This document shows, piece by piece, positions 6,653 through 16,167 of a DNA stretch of 64,000 nucleotides (the first letter of the stretch is position 1; every line of letters begins with the position of its first letter). The notes below the pieces were generated by a model. That model was not told the origin of the DNA, made no database searches, and worked only from the letters and a program-made list of their open reading frames with translations. This stretch comes from JABWCE01 sp964617955 (GTDB taxonomy: Bacteria > Bacteroidota > Bacteroidia > NS11-12g > UBA9320): contig CAZTXB010000007.1 of the NCBI GenBank assembly GCA_964617955.1, positions 1 through 64,000 of the forward strand. Direction: 5' to 3'. Both the position numbers and the translations under genes were made by a program.

Positions 6653-8460
6653 GACCAAACCAATTCTAATTGTTTTTTAAGACGTTCAGCGCCCACCTTC
6701 TCAGCATTGGAATAATACAGCACTGCATTGGCGAAAATATACATGGATACCAGATAGCCCATGAAAACCATTCCAAGCGTCAATGAGATCAGCTTCTCAA
6801 ATTTCAGCACATCCGGGTCAGAGATTTTTAAAGCCTGAACAATTGACTCGCTTAAAAAACTTATAATTGGTGAGGTGGTGAGCAGGAAAAAAATTGATAG
6901 CAGTATAACCAAGCTCAGGTTTGTCAGCAAAGGGTCTAACATTGATTTATAAAAGTATGTAAAACTTCTTGCCACGCCTTTTATTCCCTGATGCAAAAAC
7001 CCCAAACCTATAAAAATATTCAGAGGAAAAATAAGAAGGAAAAATATGGCGTTTATCCAAAAGCTGCTGCTGATATAGAAAAAGTAAAGGGTAACAAGAT
7101 GCAAAATGAAGACTGAAATGAGTGCATAAATCGGTTTTTTTTCCATACCGCTTAGCCCTGAACTGAATACCAGCCATAAGAGGTAAGTACAATAGGCTGC
7201 AAAACCCACCAGCAGCAATGGCCAGAACTTAAACACTGAATTGCTAAACCACATACCGAGTTTTAACATTTTAAGGGAAAAGACCAACCTGGTGCTATAC
7301 AGGTGGTAGCTTGTCAGAAAGTCCCCTTGAAACAGGTAAGAAAAAAGGATAACAGCAAGGCCGACCGGTATAACCAAAAATGAGATTTTATTTAGCTGCT
7401 TTCTCCAAACTCGAAACATGTCGATAATAATTTCGCCTATGGACTTAATTTCATTTAAATGAATTTCAGTTTCTCGCCTATAAGGAATCTCTTCTATTGG
7501 CGGCTCCCTCCTCTGACCATGAAAACGCCTCCAGGGATACCAAATAAAATAAAAAAAGATAAATCCAAGGCAAACAGAAATAAGGGAGATTTTTAAGAAC
7601 TGAGGTGCGGCAGTTTGACCTGTAATAAATGATTCAATGATAGCCGCTATCAGTGTTAAGGGTATTACAACAATTAAAATCTTAACGCCTCGGATGGCAG
7701 AAATTCGAAAAGCCTCGAATCGGGTATACGTTCCCGGGAAAATCAATCCTTTGCCCATGACCAAACCAGCTGTCGCTGAGAGAATCATGGCAAACATCTC
7801 TAGCGTTCCATGTAGCCATATGGTTAACACTGTGAACCCAAAATAACCCGAGCCATAAAATAAATATTGAAAAACGCCAACCATCACTCCATTGTAGGCA
7901 AGTACAAACAAAGCGCCAATTGAAAAAAACAAACCTGTCACAAACGTTAATAAATCTACCCTTAAATTATTGTAGGCTATTTTTAAAAACGATTCAAGTT
8001 CGCCGCCTTGAGAATAAATATTCATGGGCTTCCCATTCTTAATGTTACTGAGGGTCATATCCACGTATTCATTACCCAGAATTTGACGCGCAAAACCTGT
8101 TTGCTCTATGCTGCTAAAAACCCCTGCGCAAAGGGTCACGATAAATATCAAAAAGCAAACCAGCATTTCCTTTCGTGCATCGAATAATATTGCTGGAAGT
8201 TCATCTTTAAAAAATTTGGAAACAAAAGATTGGCTTCTCTTTCGCTTGGTATATACTCTCAGAAAAACACTCTGTGCCAAAGCATTAAGGTAAACCCTTA
8301 CCGATCGGTTTTTATAAAATGATCTGGCATAAGACAGATCGTCGGTTACTTGTATAAACAACGCGTTCAATTCGTCAGCTTCTCCAGCCTTCGACTTTAA
8401 AACTTCTTCATAATGCTTCCATTTGTCTTTGTTCTGGTTGATGAAGGTCGACTCTTTCAA
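6649..8460 (-). CDS. SpoIIM-family membrane protein
   Basis: 603 residues. Residues ~1-85 are soluble and charged (INQNKDKWKHYEEVL, typical of SpoIIM relatives in this phylum). About five membrane segments follow, including FALSIGALF-like helices and LHGTLEMFAMILSATAGL, whose HGxxE pattern is the SpoIIM hallmark. The C-terminal half adds a second membrane block of about six helices, as in long Bacteroidota members. It heads the operon with DUF4129 and DUF4350. No RDD gene precedes it, unlike the arrangement often seen. Role unknown; not sporulation in this phylum. Confidence 0.8.
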   Translation of the reverse strand: MKESTFINQNKDKWKHYEEVLKSKAGEADELNALFIQVTDDLSYARSFYKNRSVRVYLNALAQSVFLRVYTKRKRSQSFVSKFFKDELPAILFDARKEMLVCFLIFIVTLCAGVFSSIEQTGFARQILGNEYVDMTLSNIKNGKPMNIYSQGGELESFLKIAYNNLRVDLLTFVTGLFFSIGALFVLAYNGVMVGVFQYLFYGSGYFGFTVLTIWLHGTLEMFAMILSATAGLVMGKGLIFPGTYTRFEAFRISAIRGVKILIVVIPLTLIAAIIESFITGQTAAPQFLKISLISVCLGFIFFYFIWYPWRRFHGQRREPPIEEIPYRRETEIHLNEIKSIGEIIIDMFRVWRKQLNKISFLVIPVGLAVILFSYLFQGDFLTSYHLYSTRLVFSLKMLKLGMWFSNSVFKFWPLLLVGFAAYCTYLLWLVFSSGLSGMEKKPIYALISVFILHLVTLYFFYISSSFWINAIFFLLIFPLNIFIGLGFLHQGIKGVARSFTYFYKSMLDPLLTNLSLVILLSIFFLLTTSPIISFLSESIVQALKISDPDVLKFEKLISLTLGMVFMGYLVSMYIFANAVLYYSNAEKVGAERLKKQLELVWS

Positions 8461-8517
8461 GGCAAATATTTTAGGCTTACATTATGCAATAGTTATTCAG
8501 AAAGGGCGCCATCGGCT

Positions 8518-9906
8518 TTATCCTAATTTCTTCGATGGTCCCTTGAGTCCTGGTTGTTTGTCCTTTCTCAAAAAAGTAAAATTGATACCCATTCTAAAAT
8601 CAACTGTATTTGCATTTCGATATTTTATAATGCCGAGCAAATTATCCGCGACAAAATGATATTGAAAGGCGCTGCCGTTTAAGGTTAAGCCCACTCCCCC
8701 ATTCACAAATGAGCGATTGATCATGGAATAGGAGACCGAGAGGCCAACAATTCTGGTGATTTTCCCATTGTAAGATAAAGTGAAGGCCGGATTCAGCTTT
8801 TTTTGAAAGTAATTGCCATAAAAAAGCAAGCCAAAATTATGCCGTTTGGTTAACCAAAAGTTACCTCCTAAATAAAATGTCGATGGCAAATTGGTTTTAT
8901 AGGAGCCGTAGGTGTATTTCATTTTAAATTTATCCTTTAAAGTATCAAGCAAAGCCCTTACCGAAGAATCCATGTTGCCGTTTTCGGTAAAAAAATCACC
9001 TACCTTCATTCCTTTAAACTCAACTGGGCTGTTAGGCTTTTCGCTCTGGTAGGTCATTACATTTTCTTTCCAATTTATAAAACCAAGGTTGATTATGCTC
9101 GCCGATAAAACAATTCTTGGCTTAAGCTGATAAGTTCCACCCAAACCAAGCGACATGCCTCTGTTCCGGCTTTTCAGCACATTAAATGCGATGTTGTCAG
9201 CGTTGAAATTCTCATTCAGGGTATCGATGATACTCGCAGTGTTAATTTTAATATCTGACCTGATCGTGTAATGAAAATCTTGAGCGTTGGTATTGAAAAT
9301 CAAATCGCTGCGCTCCGTATTAAAATTAAAAATACCATTTAAATACGACCCTTTGATACCAAGGCGCAATTTATCTTTTAGAAACATCCTTGAGTAGGTG
9401 GCACTCACGTCATTGTAGGCCATGACGTCGAAGCCGAAGTTAAAATTCAGATCCTTGCCAAGATTTTCGCCTGCATTGCCGATGACAAACAAACCTATAA
9501 AGTCTTTTGGGTAGCTGAATCCGCTCTTTACATTTTCGCTCAAACTCAGAGTTATAAAGCTTTTTCTTGCCTTAAAACCAACATTAAAAAGCTCAAAATG
9601 ACCGTCCATGCTAATGCGATTGTTCTTATTAAGGGCATTGTAAAACTTTTTTGGATGTATAACCAAATTATTATCCTGATCTACACTCATCAATTCTTTG
9701 AGCTTAAAACCATTGTTTCCATACAGCACATGGATAGATGAGAATCCGGGCATACTGAAGTAAAACCTGGAATCGGAGATAAGCGCCGGATTGATTTGTA
9801 TACGCTGAGGCAAGGTCTGCATGTTATACATGGTTAAATTATTTTGCCCATTAAGCCGCATGGAGAGCCCAAGAAAAAAAAGAATTAAATATTTTACACC
9901 TCTCAT
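8518..9906 (-). CDS. DUF5723-family outer membrane protein
   Basis: 462 residues with a signal peptide ending near RLNGQ. Mature N-terminus has the family pattern NNLTMYNMQTLPQRIQINPA, followed by alternating beta-barrel-like strands to the C-terminus. DUF5723 proteins are predicted outer-membrane barrels of Bacteroidota with unknown role. The gene starts 7 bp after the stop of the lipoprotein gene at 9914-11548, so the two form a likely secreted pair. Confidence 0.75.
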   Translation of the reverse strand: MRGVKYLILFFLGLSMRLNGQNNLTMYNMQTLPQRIQINPALISDSRFYFSMPGFSSIHVLYGNNGFKLKELMSVDQDNNLVIHPKKFYNALNKNNRISMDGHFELFNVGFKARKSFITLSLSENVKSGFSYPKDFIGLFVIGNAGENLGKDLNFNFGFDVMAYNDVSATYSRMFLKDKLRLGIKGSYLNGIFNFNTERSDLIFNTNAQDFHYTIRSDIKINTASIIDTLNENFNADNIAFNVLKSRNRGMSLGLGGTYQLKPRIVLSASIINLGFINWKENVMTYQSEKPNSPVEFKGMKVGDFFTENGNMDSSVRALLDTLKDKFKMKYTYGSYKTNLPSTFYLGGNFWLTKRHNFGLLFYGNYFQKKLNPAFTLSYNGKITRIVGLSVSYSMINRSFVNGGVGLTLNGSAFQYHFVADNLLGIIKYRNANTVDFRMGINFTFLRKDKQPGLKGPSKKLG

Positions 9907-9913
9907 TTCTCTT

Positions 9914-11548
9914 CTATTTATTGGTTAAACTATCGAAAAACTCAGAGTTGATATTGAGTTTGGCCATCATGCCGATTTTAATGTTGAGCACATAATTGCT
10001 AAAAATTTTGACTTCGGGATAAGTGCCCCCGACACTGGTTGTGCTTAATCCGGCTTTCAGTTTTATTTTCTTAAGCCGACTCAGTCGCTGAGCCCTGAGC
10101 GCAGTAAACACAATGTCGGTATTGGTAGCGGTTCTTCCCGTAACCTTTCCGTCGGTTCCCACAGGAGCTCCGGCTAAAAATTTATAATCCGGGGCAGAAA
10201 AAAGAGAATCAAAGGTGAATCCGGTTGAGTCTAAAAGGTAAACCTGTGTGCCAAGGGTAATAGGGTAACCATTGTTTCCTGCAAATCTCAAAGTAATATT
10301 TTCAATAACATCGGCCTTTGGCATTTCAAAGCCTACGTCGGTAACTTCCTCAAAAACGTAATCCTTGGCACTTCCATCCAAAGGAAGCTCAACATCTACA
10401 ATAAATTTTATTTGGCTGTACTCTGTTACGAAGTTTCGTTGCGTCTTTCCATTTGGATTCAACTCTATGTATGTTTGAAAAAAAACTTGCTTTGGTTGGG
10501 TATTAATAACCGTTTTAATATTGCTGTTATTCTTATCAAGGGTCACCGAATCATAAATCAGCTTACCCATCTCCGAAATATTTGGGGTTGGCACAGGCAA
10601 GGGGTCAGGCAATGGATTTACAGTCGTAGCCGTTCCAGACGTAATCCCTGAAAGTTTGGTAAAGCCTGCCTTAACCGGAACACCAAATGAATTGCCACAA
10701 ATGATTTTTACTTTTGGGTTGCCAAGGGTGAACTGCCCGGATCCCCCCTTATCAAAAATGGTCATGTCAATGGTATCTCCACCATTAAGCAGATTTATTT
10801 TGCCAATGTATCCATAGAATTTTGCAAATTTCATAGTGCTAAACCCAAGATCAATGGTCATCTTCTCTCCTGCATCGACCGACTGGGCAGTGCCTTTCAA
10901 CATAATATCCAGTTTAATCTTAACAAAATTGTACCCCATCCCACCTTCGGTCATATTCCATAGGAATCCTGCCATTGCTTTAGTGGCCGAAGCTACCACC
11001 GGTAACGAACCGCCATAGGTAAAGGGAACTTTTAATTGAAGTGAGTTGCCCAGCAACCTGCAATCTTCAATACTAATATTGACCTCCCCGTCGGTTTTTA
11101 TTTCACTGCTAATGGATGCCATAAAATTGCCCACTTTAAACAGGATGGAATCAATCTCCATACTTCCAATGGCAAAGGTTTCGCTTAAGGGGATGCTGAT
11201 GCTTTGGTCAGTCCCTGACGACAAAGCCGCTGCCTGCGCTGCATCCAAAGTTAAGCTTTGCGTAAAAGTTTGGTTTGGCAATTCCACTGCCTCACCGGCG
11301 GTTGAAGAGAACATCTGACCTCTGTATACAATGGACATGGCGCCGTCATCGTATTTCTTGATGAAAGAGTTACTTGATTTTAGGATATCGTCAATGGATA
11401 AATCGTCATCAATTAATGGAATGGCGTATTCAGGATTAAAAGTATCCATTTTGAAACCTGTGGTTGTAAATTCTTCAGGTACACAAGAATTCAAAAGAAC
11501 AGTCAGCAAGGGTAAAAACAGAATCCATTGAACGAATTTAAATTTCAT
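9914..11548 (-). CDS. Large lipoprotein, unknown
   Basis: 544 residues from the ATG at 11548, chosen because it gives a clean lipoprotein signal (MKFKFVQW...LLNSC); an upstream frame to 11584 adds a non-signal extension. After the lipobox cysteine come acidic stretches (DDDLSIDDIL) and repeated beta-strand-like segments without a recognised domain. Transcribed into the DUF5723 gene, and divergent from DUF423 across 56 bp. Probably exposed at the outer membrane and working with the barrel (inference from the operon). Confidence 0.65.
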   Translation of the reverse strand: MKFKFVQWILFLPLLTVLLNSCVPEEFTTTGFKMDTFNPEYAIPLIDDDLSIDDILKSSNSFIKKYDDGAMSIVYRGQMFSSTAGEAVELPNQTFTQSLTLDAAQAAALSSGTDQSISIPLSETFAIGSMEIDSILFKVGNFMASISSEIKTDGEVNISIEDCRLLGNSLQLKVPFTYGGSLPVVASATKAMAGFLWNMTEGGMGYNFVKIKLDIMLKGTAQSVDAGEKMTIDLGFSTMKFAKFYGYIGKINLLNGGDTIDMTIFDKGGSGQFTLGNPKVKIICGNSFGVPVKAGFTKLSGITSGTATTVNPLPDPLPVPTPNISEMGKLIYDSVTLDKNNSNIKTVINTQPKQVFFQTYIELNPNGKTQRNFVTEYSQIKFIVDVELPLDGSAKDYVFEEVTDVGFEMPKADVIENITLRFAGNNGYPITLGTQVYLLDSTGFTFDSLFSAPDYKFLAGAPVGTDGKVTGRTATNTDIVFTALRAQRLSRLKKIKLKAGLSTTSVGGTYPEVKIFSNYVLNIKIGMMAKLNINSEFFDSLTNK

Positions 11549-11560
11549 AGTTTTATTAAA

Positions 11561-11568
11561 TACTTTTG
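11561..11568 (+). promoter_or_regulatory. Candidate -7 box TACTTTTG for the DUF423 gene
   Basis: Matches the Bacteroidota -7 consensus TAnnTTTG, 36 bp before the chosen start at 11605. No clear -33 TTG is seen. Confidence 0.4.
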
Positions 11569-11604
11569 CAATTTCGCTCAACAATATTTAACAATCCTAA
11601 TAAA

Positions 11605-12027
11605 ATGTATAAAAATTCTTCACAGGCCATCTATCGTGGTGCATTTGGACTTTTTGCGGCCATCGTTTTGGGTGCATTCGCGGCCCACTCTCTCAAAAAC
11701 AGCTTGCCCGAAATCCATCTTAAAGAATTTGACACAGCCGTAAAATACCAGTTTTACGGATGCATAGGTTTAATCCTGATGGGCATGCTCTCTCATACCT
11801 TTAAGATTTCACTTGCCTGGCCCTCGGCCCTATTGCGGGTTGGAATTCTTATTTTTTGCGGCACCTTATACTTCCTGGCCATAAGGCCTCTGGTAGGTAT
11901 AGAAGGAATGAATTGGATTGGCGCTATAACCCCTCTTGGTGGCATCTGCATGATGCTGGCATGGGTGTGGACAGGCATTTCCTTTTACAAACTGTCGCAG
12001 AATGAAAAAAGCGGCGAAGCGCCCTAG
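11605..12027 (+). CDS. DUF423 (YgdD/TMEM256-like) membrane protein
   Basis: 140 residues, four hydrophobic segments. The start at 11605 (MYKNSSQAIYRG) precedes the conserved GAFGLFAAIVLGAFAAHSL, and the region AVKYQFYGCIGLI matches the family's YH/YQ motif at the start of helix 2. The longer frame from 11566 would overlap the divergent promoter region. Small inner-membrane protein, function unknown. Confidence 0.85.
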   Translation: MYKNSSQAIYRGAFGLFAAIVLGAFAAHSLKNSLPEIHLKEFDTAVKYQFYGCIGLILMGMLSHTFKISLAWPSALLRVGILIFCGTLYFLAIRPLVGIEGMNWIGAITPLGGICMMLAWVWTGISFYKLSQNEKSGEAP

Positions 12028-12251
12028 ACATAACTCAGAACTCACTTACTATCAAACCTCTATCCACTGAGAAGTTTGTAAAAAAAATTCGCTCATTTTC
12101 GGTGTGACATAATTTTGACAAATAATCAGCGTTATGTAATCCATATGATGTTCATGGATTGGGTCCGTTAATGCATTTGTTGGCCAACCTTTAACGAAAA
12201 ACGCTCTTGACTCAGCGAATGAACTTTTGGTAAAACTTAATAAAAAAAATT

Positions 12252-14312
12252 ATGAGAAAGTTCCTAATCGTTCTGGCCTTGGCCTTTTTATGTCCTGCCT
12301 ATGCAACCCAAGTTTCAAAAAGTTTTTTAATTCAATTTTCAAGCGGGGACTACACCCTCGAACCAGAGGCCCTCAGCAAACTCAAAGAGGTGAAGGCTTA
12401 CTTAAAACTTCACCCCAGAGCTAAAATTAAGTTAATCGGGCACACCGATTTCGACGGCACACTGAATTACAATAAAAACCTCTCTAAGCAGAGAACGGAG
12501 ACTGTGGCTCAACACCTTATAAATTCGGGCTGGTCGCAAACCGAAATCTCTGAAAATTGGATAGGGGAGTTGAGGCCTTTGGCCTCCAATTTTAATGAGG
12601 AAGGTAAAGCTGTCAACCGATCAGTGGAAATTTTGATTACCTTTCTTCATTTTAAAAATACAGAAGAATGGCTAAAGGAAAAGCAAGAAAACAAAACCAA
12701 AACCTATTGGCTCAATGCCAATAAAACCAACAGCATTACAACCGATAACGCCACTGTGATAAATATTCCCCAAAATGCTTTTAAAAGTGCTGATGGCTCC
12801 GAAGTGGATTTGAGCAACATTAAGATAAAACTGAAGGAGGTCAATACCCTAATGGATGCCATGATTAACAATGTGTATACCATGAGTGGAGATCAGTTGT
12901 TGGAAACCGGGGGCATGATTTCCATTGAGGCATTTAGCAATAATATTGAGCTGGTATTGGCTGATGGCAAACAGATTAACATACAGCTACCAACCCAAAC
13001 GAGTCAAACCGACATGTTTGTGTTTGAGGGGGTAAAGGATGCCAGTGGCAAAATTGATTGGCAAAACACCAGCAAGCCATTTGCCACTAATGCCATGTAC
13101 AATCGTGTGTCGAATAAGCTCAATGAGACGGTTCTCAAAAAACTTATCGATGGTATTGGAACTGAAGTCTTGACTTACAAAGATTTTCAGTTGTCGATGA
13201 ATGCGCCAAAACCGTTGAATGCTCCTTCAAAACCAAAGCCGCCAAGAGAACCTGAGAAACCAGAGGCTAAATCCTTATTTTCACAATTGGGCTGGATTCT
13301 TTCTACCCCTAAAATGCGAAAGAAAAGGGTTGAACAGGTGCATCGAAAAAATATGGCTTCCTATCAAGAGAGACTCAAGTTTTACAATGAAAAACTACTC
13401 GCCTACTCTGAATTTATGAAGGTTCATCAAACCAAGGTCGAAAATTTTAACCTGGAAGTAGAACAAGTATATGCCTGGCTACGAGACACTAAAAAGGCTT
13501 TGAATCAAGCGATCGATCAAATTTATGACCATCACGACAAGGTTCGGGTGAAACGAGGTATGCAATACCTGTATTCGGCCTCGGTAAGCCGAACCCAATA
13601 CCACAGCATGCCAATGACTTATTTGCAAACCTTTTCAAGAACTACAAGGCTTACAGAGAGCGAAACGGTGAGAATTGAACATCTAACAAGGATGAAGAGA
13701 TTTGTAAACAGACTGCTGCTGATGAAATACGAGAACATTTACAAAAAATGGGTTAGAAATGGTAAAATCAACATTTTAAAAGTACCAAAAGTTGAAATTA
13801 AAGACGAACTAAATTATAGCGAACGCTTATGGAACAATAAATTTTTGGAAAACTATATCATTGAAAATCAATCCGATTTCTCAAGTGTTTTTGGAGAAGA
13901 AATGAACGGACAAGTGGCTGCCATTCAACAGCAATGGCTAGCGAATCAAAGGGTGTCGGCACAGCAATATTTTACCGGAAACACACCCAAACTCGGGTGG
14001 ATTAACTGCGATCGTTTTGTGAAGGCTGACTTAACCCCTGTGACTTTTAAGCGTTATCCTGAATCGTATCAGGTGGTAGTTCTCACTAATATAAAATCCA
14101 TGCTAAGCCCTAATTACAACTCCAGCAGCCCTGAAACCGGTTTCGTCAACTTGCCAAAAAATGAAAAATTTAAATTTGTAACCCTGAGGGTGATAGACGA
14201 CTACGCTATGGTTTCAGTGATGGAATCGACGGCCACAACCGGACTCAAAATTGAGCCTCAATTTCGAAAAATTCCGGTCGAAGATTTAGACGGCCTATTG
14301 GCTGACCTTTGA
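12252..14312 (+). CDS. OmpA-domain protein with N-terminal peptidoglycan-binding domain
   Basis: 686 residues. A signal peptide (to ~AYA) is followed at once by an OmpA C-like domain, residues ~25-135: FSSGDYTLEPEALSKL, IGHTDFDGTLNYNKNLSKQR and NRSVEI carry the diaminopimelate-binding pattern (the D and R of the family). The remaining ~550 residues have a proline/lysine segment near 325, coiled-coil-like helices around 350-470, and no domain I recognise. OmpA domains usually sit at the C-terminus; here the order is reversed. A terminator follows at 14361-14391. Confidence 0.75.
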   Translation: MRKFLIVLALAFLCPAYATQVSKSFLIQFSSGDYTLEPEALSKLKEVKAYLKLHPRAKIKLIGHTDFDGTLNYNKNLSKQRTETVAQHLINSGWSQTEISENWIGELRPLASNFNEEGKAVNRSVEILITFLHFKNTEEWLKEKQENKTKTYWLNANKTNSITTDNATVINIPQNAFKSADGSEVDLSNIKIKLKEVNTLMDAMINNVYTMSGDQLLETGGMISIEAFSNNIELVLADGKQINIQLPTQTSQTDMFVFEGVKDASGKIDWQNTSKPFATNAMYNRVSNKLNETVLKKLIDGIGTEVLTYKDFQLSMNAPKPLNAPSKPKPPREPEKPEAKSLFSQLGWILSTPKMRKKRVEQVHRKNMASYQERLKFYNEKLLAYSEFMKVHQTKVENFNLEVEQVYAWLRDTKKALNQAIDQIYDHHDKVRVKRGMQYLYSASVSRTQYHSMPMTYLQTFSRTTRLTESETVRIEHLTRMKRFVNRLLLMKYENIYKKWVRNGKINILKVPKVEIKDELNYSERLWNNKFLENYIIENQSDFSSVFGEEMNGQVAAIQQQWLANQRVSAQQYFTGNTPKLGWINCDRFVKADLTPVTFKRYPESYQVVVLTNIKSMLSPNYNSSSPETGFVNLPKNEKFKFVTLRVIDDYAMVSVMESTATTGLKIEPQFRKIPVEDLDGLLADL

Positions 14313-14360
14313 TAGGCAAACAAGTTTAATTTATTTAGAGCCCGGTAAGGCATCTAAAGG

Positions 14361-14391
14361 CCTTCCTATTTTGAGAATAGGAAGGTCTTTT
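14361..14391 (+). terminator. Terminator after the OmpA-domain gene
   Basis: CCTTCCTATT, loop TTGAG, AATAGGAAGG: a perfect 10-bp stem followed by TCTTTT. It ends before the SixA start and rules out the longer SixA frame beginning inside the hairpin. Confidence 0.8.
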
Positions 14392-14424
14392 CATAAAAAA
14401 ATAACTTTCTTTGCGTTTTACATC

Positions 14425-14898
14425 ATGAAACAAGTTCTGCTTATTAGGCATGCAAAAACCATTGCCTCAGGTTACGATTCCGATCATGAAAGATTTCTGA
14501 CCGACAAGGGCAAAGAGGATTGCAAACTCATGAGGAAGCGTTTGTCGAAAATAAGCTTCAAACCTGAATTGATTTTGGTTAGCCCGGCCAAACGCGCTAA
14601 GCAAACCTTCAAATTTTTAGACTTTGATAAATCCATTCGCCTTATTGAACCAAAGTTATATTTAGCTAACTATCATGTTTTGCTTTACCAATTGGCCAAT
14701 TTACCTGAAATTAATTGCGTAGCCGTAATAGCGCATAACCCTGGCTTAACTGATCTTTTCAACTTTATTGGAAATGCCAAACTCGACAACTTGCCGACAT
14801 GTGGAATGGGACTTTTCAATATAGACATTTCTCAATGGAGCGATATTAAATTGCACGCAGGTAAATTAGAGTGGTACGATTGGCCAAAGAAAGACTGA
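14425..14898 (+). CDS. sixA: SixA-like phosphohistidine phosphatase
   Basis: 157 residues of the histidine phosphatase (phosphoglycerate mutase-like) superfamily, SixA branch. R8-H9 in LLIRHAKT is the catalytic histidine motif; VSPAKRAKQTF supplies the second Arg and AVIAHNPGL the second His. SixA dephosphorylates phosphohistidine on signalling proteins; the substrate here is unknown. The start at 14425 follows the terminator hairpin and leaves the motif at the N-terminus, as in the family. Confidence 0.85.
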   Translation: MKQVLLIRHAKTIASGYDSDHERFLTDKGKEDCKLMRKRLSKISFKPELILVSPAKRAKQTFKFLDFDKSIRLIEPKLYLANYHVLLYQLANLPEINCVAVIAHNPGLTDLFNFIGNAKLDNLPTCGMGLFNIDISQWSDIKLHAGKLEWYDWPKKD

Positions 14899-14903
14899 AT
14901 AAC

Positions 14904-15293
14904 CTAAGCCCCCTCGTTATCATCAAGCCACTGGGATTTCTGACTTTCGAATTCCTCGGCTGTAAGCAGACCCTTTGAATAAAGTTCTCCCAAACGCTCT
15001 ATGCCTTCAATTTTGCTGTTCTTTGACCGGCTCAAAAAATTACGTCCGAAAATGACCAATCCGAGCATGACGACAAATACGTAAGCAATGGCTATAATTA
15101 ACAAATTGAAAATGTCGACCCTGTAAACCCATATATTTTGGTAAAAGGAATTACCTGTGGTGCCCGTTTCAATCACTGCACCTTTCGAGCTCAGGATTCC
15201 GAAATAATAACCGGCCGTGAATGCAAGCAAAACAAAAAACACCATCACAATGAAGTTTAAATTTCCCCGGTATCTCTCTTTGGCGGTTTGCAT
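14904..15293 (-). CDS. Membrane protein with C-terminal SHOCT-like motif
   Basis: 129 residues, two membrane segments (about 14-33 and 52-75). The C-terminal ~30 residues (IERLGELYSKGLLTAEEFESQK) match the SHOCT motif, a short helical module found at protein C-termini. Stops 5 bp from the SixA stop (convergent) and lies 30 bp downstream of the transglutaminase-like gene. Function unknown. Confidence 0.7.
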   Translation of the reverse strand: MQTAKERYRGNLNFIVMVFFVLLAFTAGYYFGILSSKGAVIETGTTGNSFYQNIWVYRVDIFNLLIIAIAYVFVVMLGLVIFGRNFLSRSKNSKIEGIERLGELYSKGLLTAEEFESQKSQWLDDNEGA

Positions 15294-15323
15294 GCAGCTT
15301 ATTTCGTTTCTTGACTTTATTAA

Positions 15324-16070
15324 TTAAATGGTCTCACAGTAGTTTTGCAGTATGTAAAACCTTTGCCCATGGCTGTATTTAAAGTAGGGACCTCCCGGAT
15401 AGGCGGCGAACCAATCTAAATTCAACCACCAATTGCCCGATTTGTCCCTCTTTCCATTCACCGTTTTCAGCTTATAACGCTTGGTTAAATATTCGGTTAC
15501 AATTTCCTGAGGGGTGTTGCCAAGATTCACTTCAGTGAAGGCATGCCCTTTTTTCCCTTTGTAGGCATAGCTGATACGTGCCTCCCCGCCAATCGCCAAA
15601 ATGCTTGAGCATACCAAAACCGCAAAATCATCGCAATCGCCGGTAAAATTATTGGATAAGGTTTCGCTTGCACTGGCCACATAGTTCTCACCTTTAGGGT
15701 CGTTTACGTAATTCCATTTTGTAAAAGCCTGGTCAAACATATCGCACAATTGCCCAAGATTGAGTGTTCCGGGTGAATTGCCCGCCACCCTAATGGCATA
15801 ATCTCTTACCTCAGGGCTGCTAAAATTACAAGCCTCTATTAATTTTTTCTTATCCCCGCTTAAATTGCACCCTTTAAATAAATCCTTTATAAATACCTGG
15901 CGTTGCTTAGAAACATTAAAACTAATACGCGGCGGAATGGGCAATTCATTGTCACGTATCAGTTTTCCGGCCGGTGGAAATGAATTGGATTGATTTCTTG
16001 AAATATAAAAACTCCCCCCCAGCAGCAAAAGAAAGAGCACAGAAACAAAAATTATTTTAAAACGGTTCAA
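15324..16070 (-). CDS. Secreted transglutaminase-like domain protein
   Basis: 248 residues, with one N-terminal membrane anchor or signal (FVSVLFLLLLGGSFYIS). The core carries the transglutaminase-like catalytic pattern: Cys in GDCDDFAVL, His in KGHAFTEV, and a downstream Asp (NLDWFA). Such domains act as Cys proteases or peptidases in the periplasm; the substrate cannot be told. Probable operon with the SHOCT protein. Confidence 0.8.
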   Translation of the reverse strand: MNRFKIIFVSVLFLLLLGGSFYISRNQSNSFPPAGKLIRDNELPIPPRISFNVSKQRQVFIKDLFKGCNLSGDKKKLIEACNFSSPEVRDYAIRVAGNSPGTLNLGQLCDMFDQAFTKWNYVNDPKGENYVASASETLSNNFTGDCDDFAVLVCSSILAIGGEARISYAYKGKKGHAFTEVNLGNTPQEIVTEYLTKRYKLKTVNGKRDKSGNWWLNLDWFAAYPGGPYFKYSHGQRFYILQNYCETI

Positions 16071-16167
16071 GAGTATGCAAAGTTAAAGTTATCTTCCCTA
16101 AACAATTTCAGACTTGTTTTAAATTTTTAAGAATTAATATGATCTTTGCCAATATTTTTATAGCCCC

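Noticed and set aside
14371..14424. Longer N-terminus for SixA
   Set aside because: It would begin inside the terminator hairpin of the preceding gene and place 18 extra residues before the RHAKT motif.
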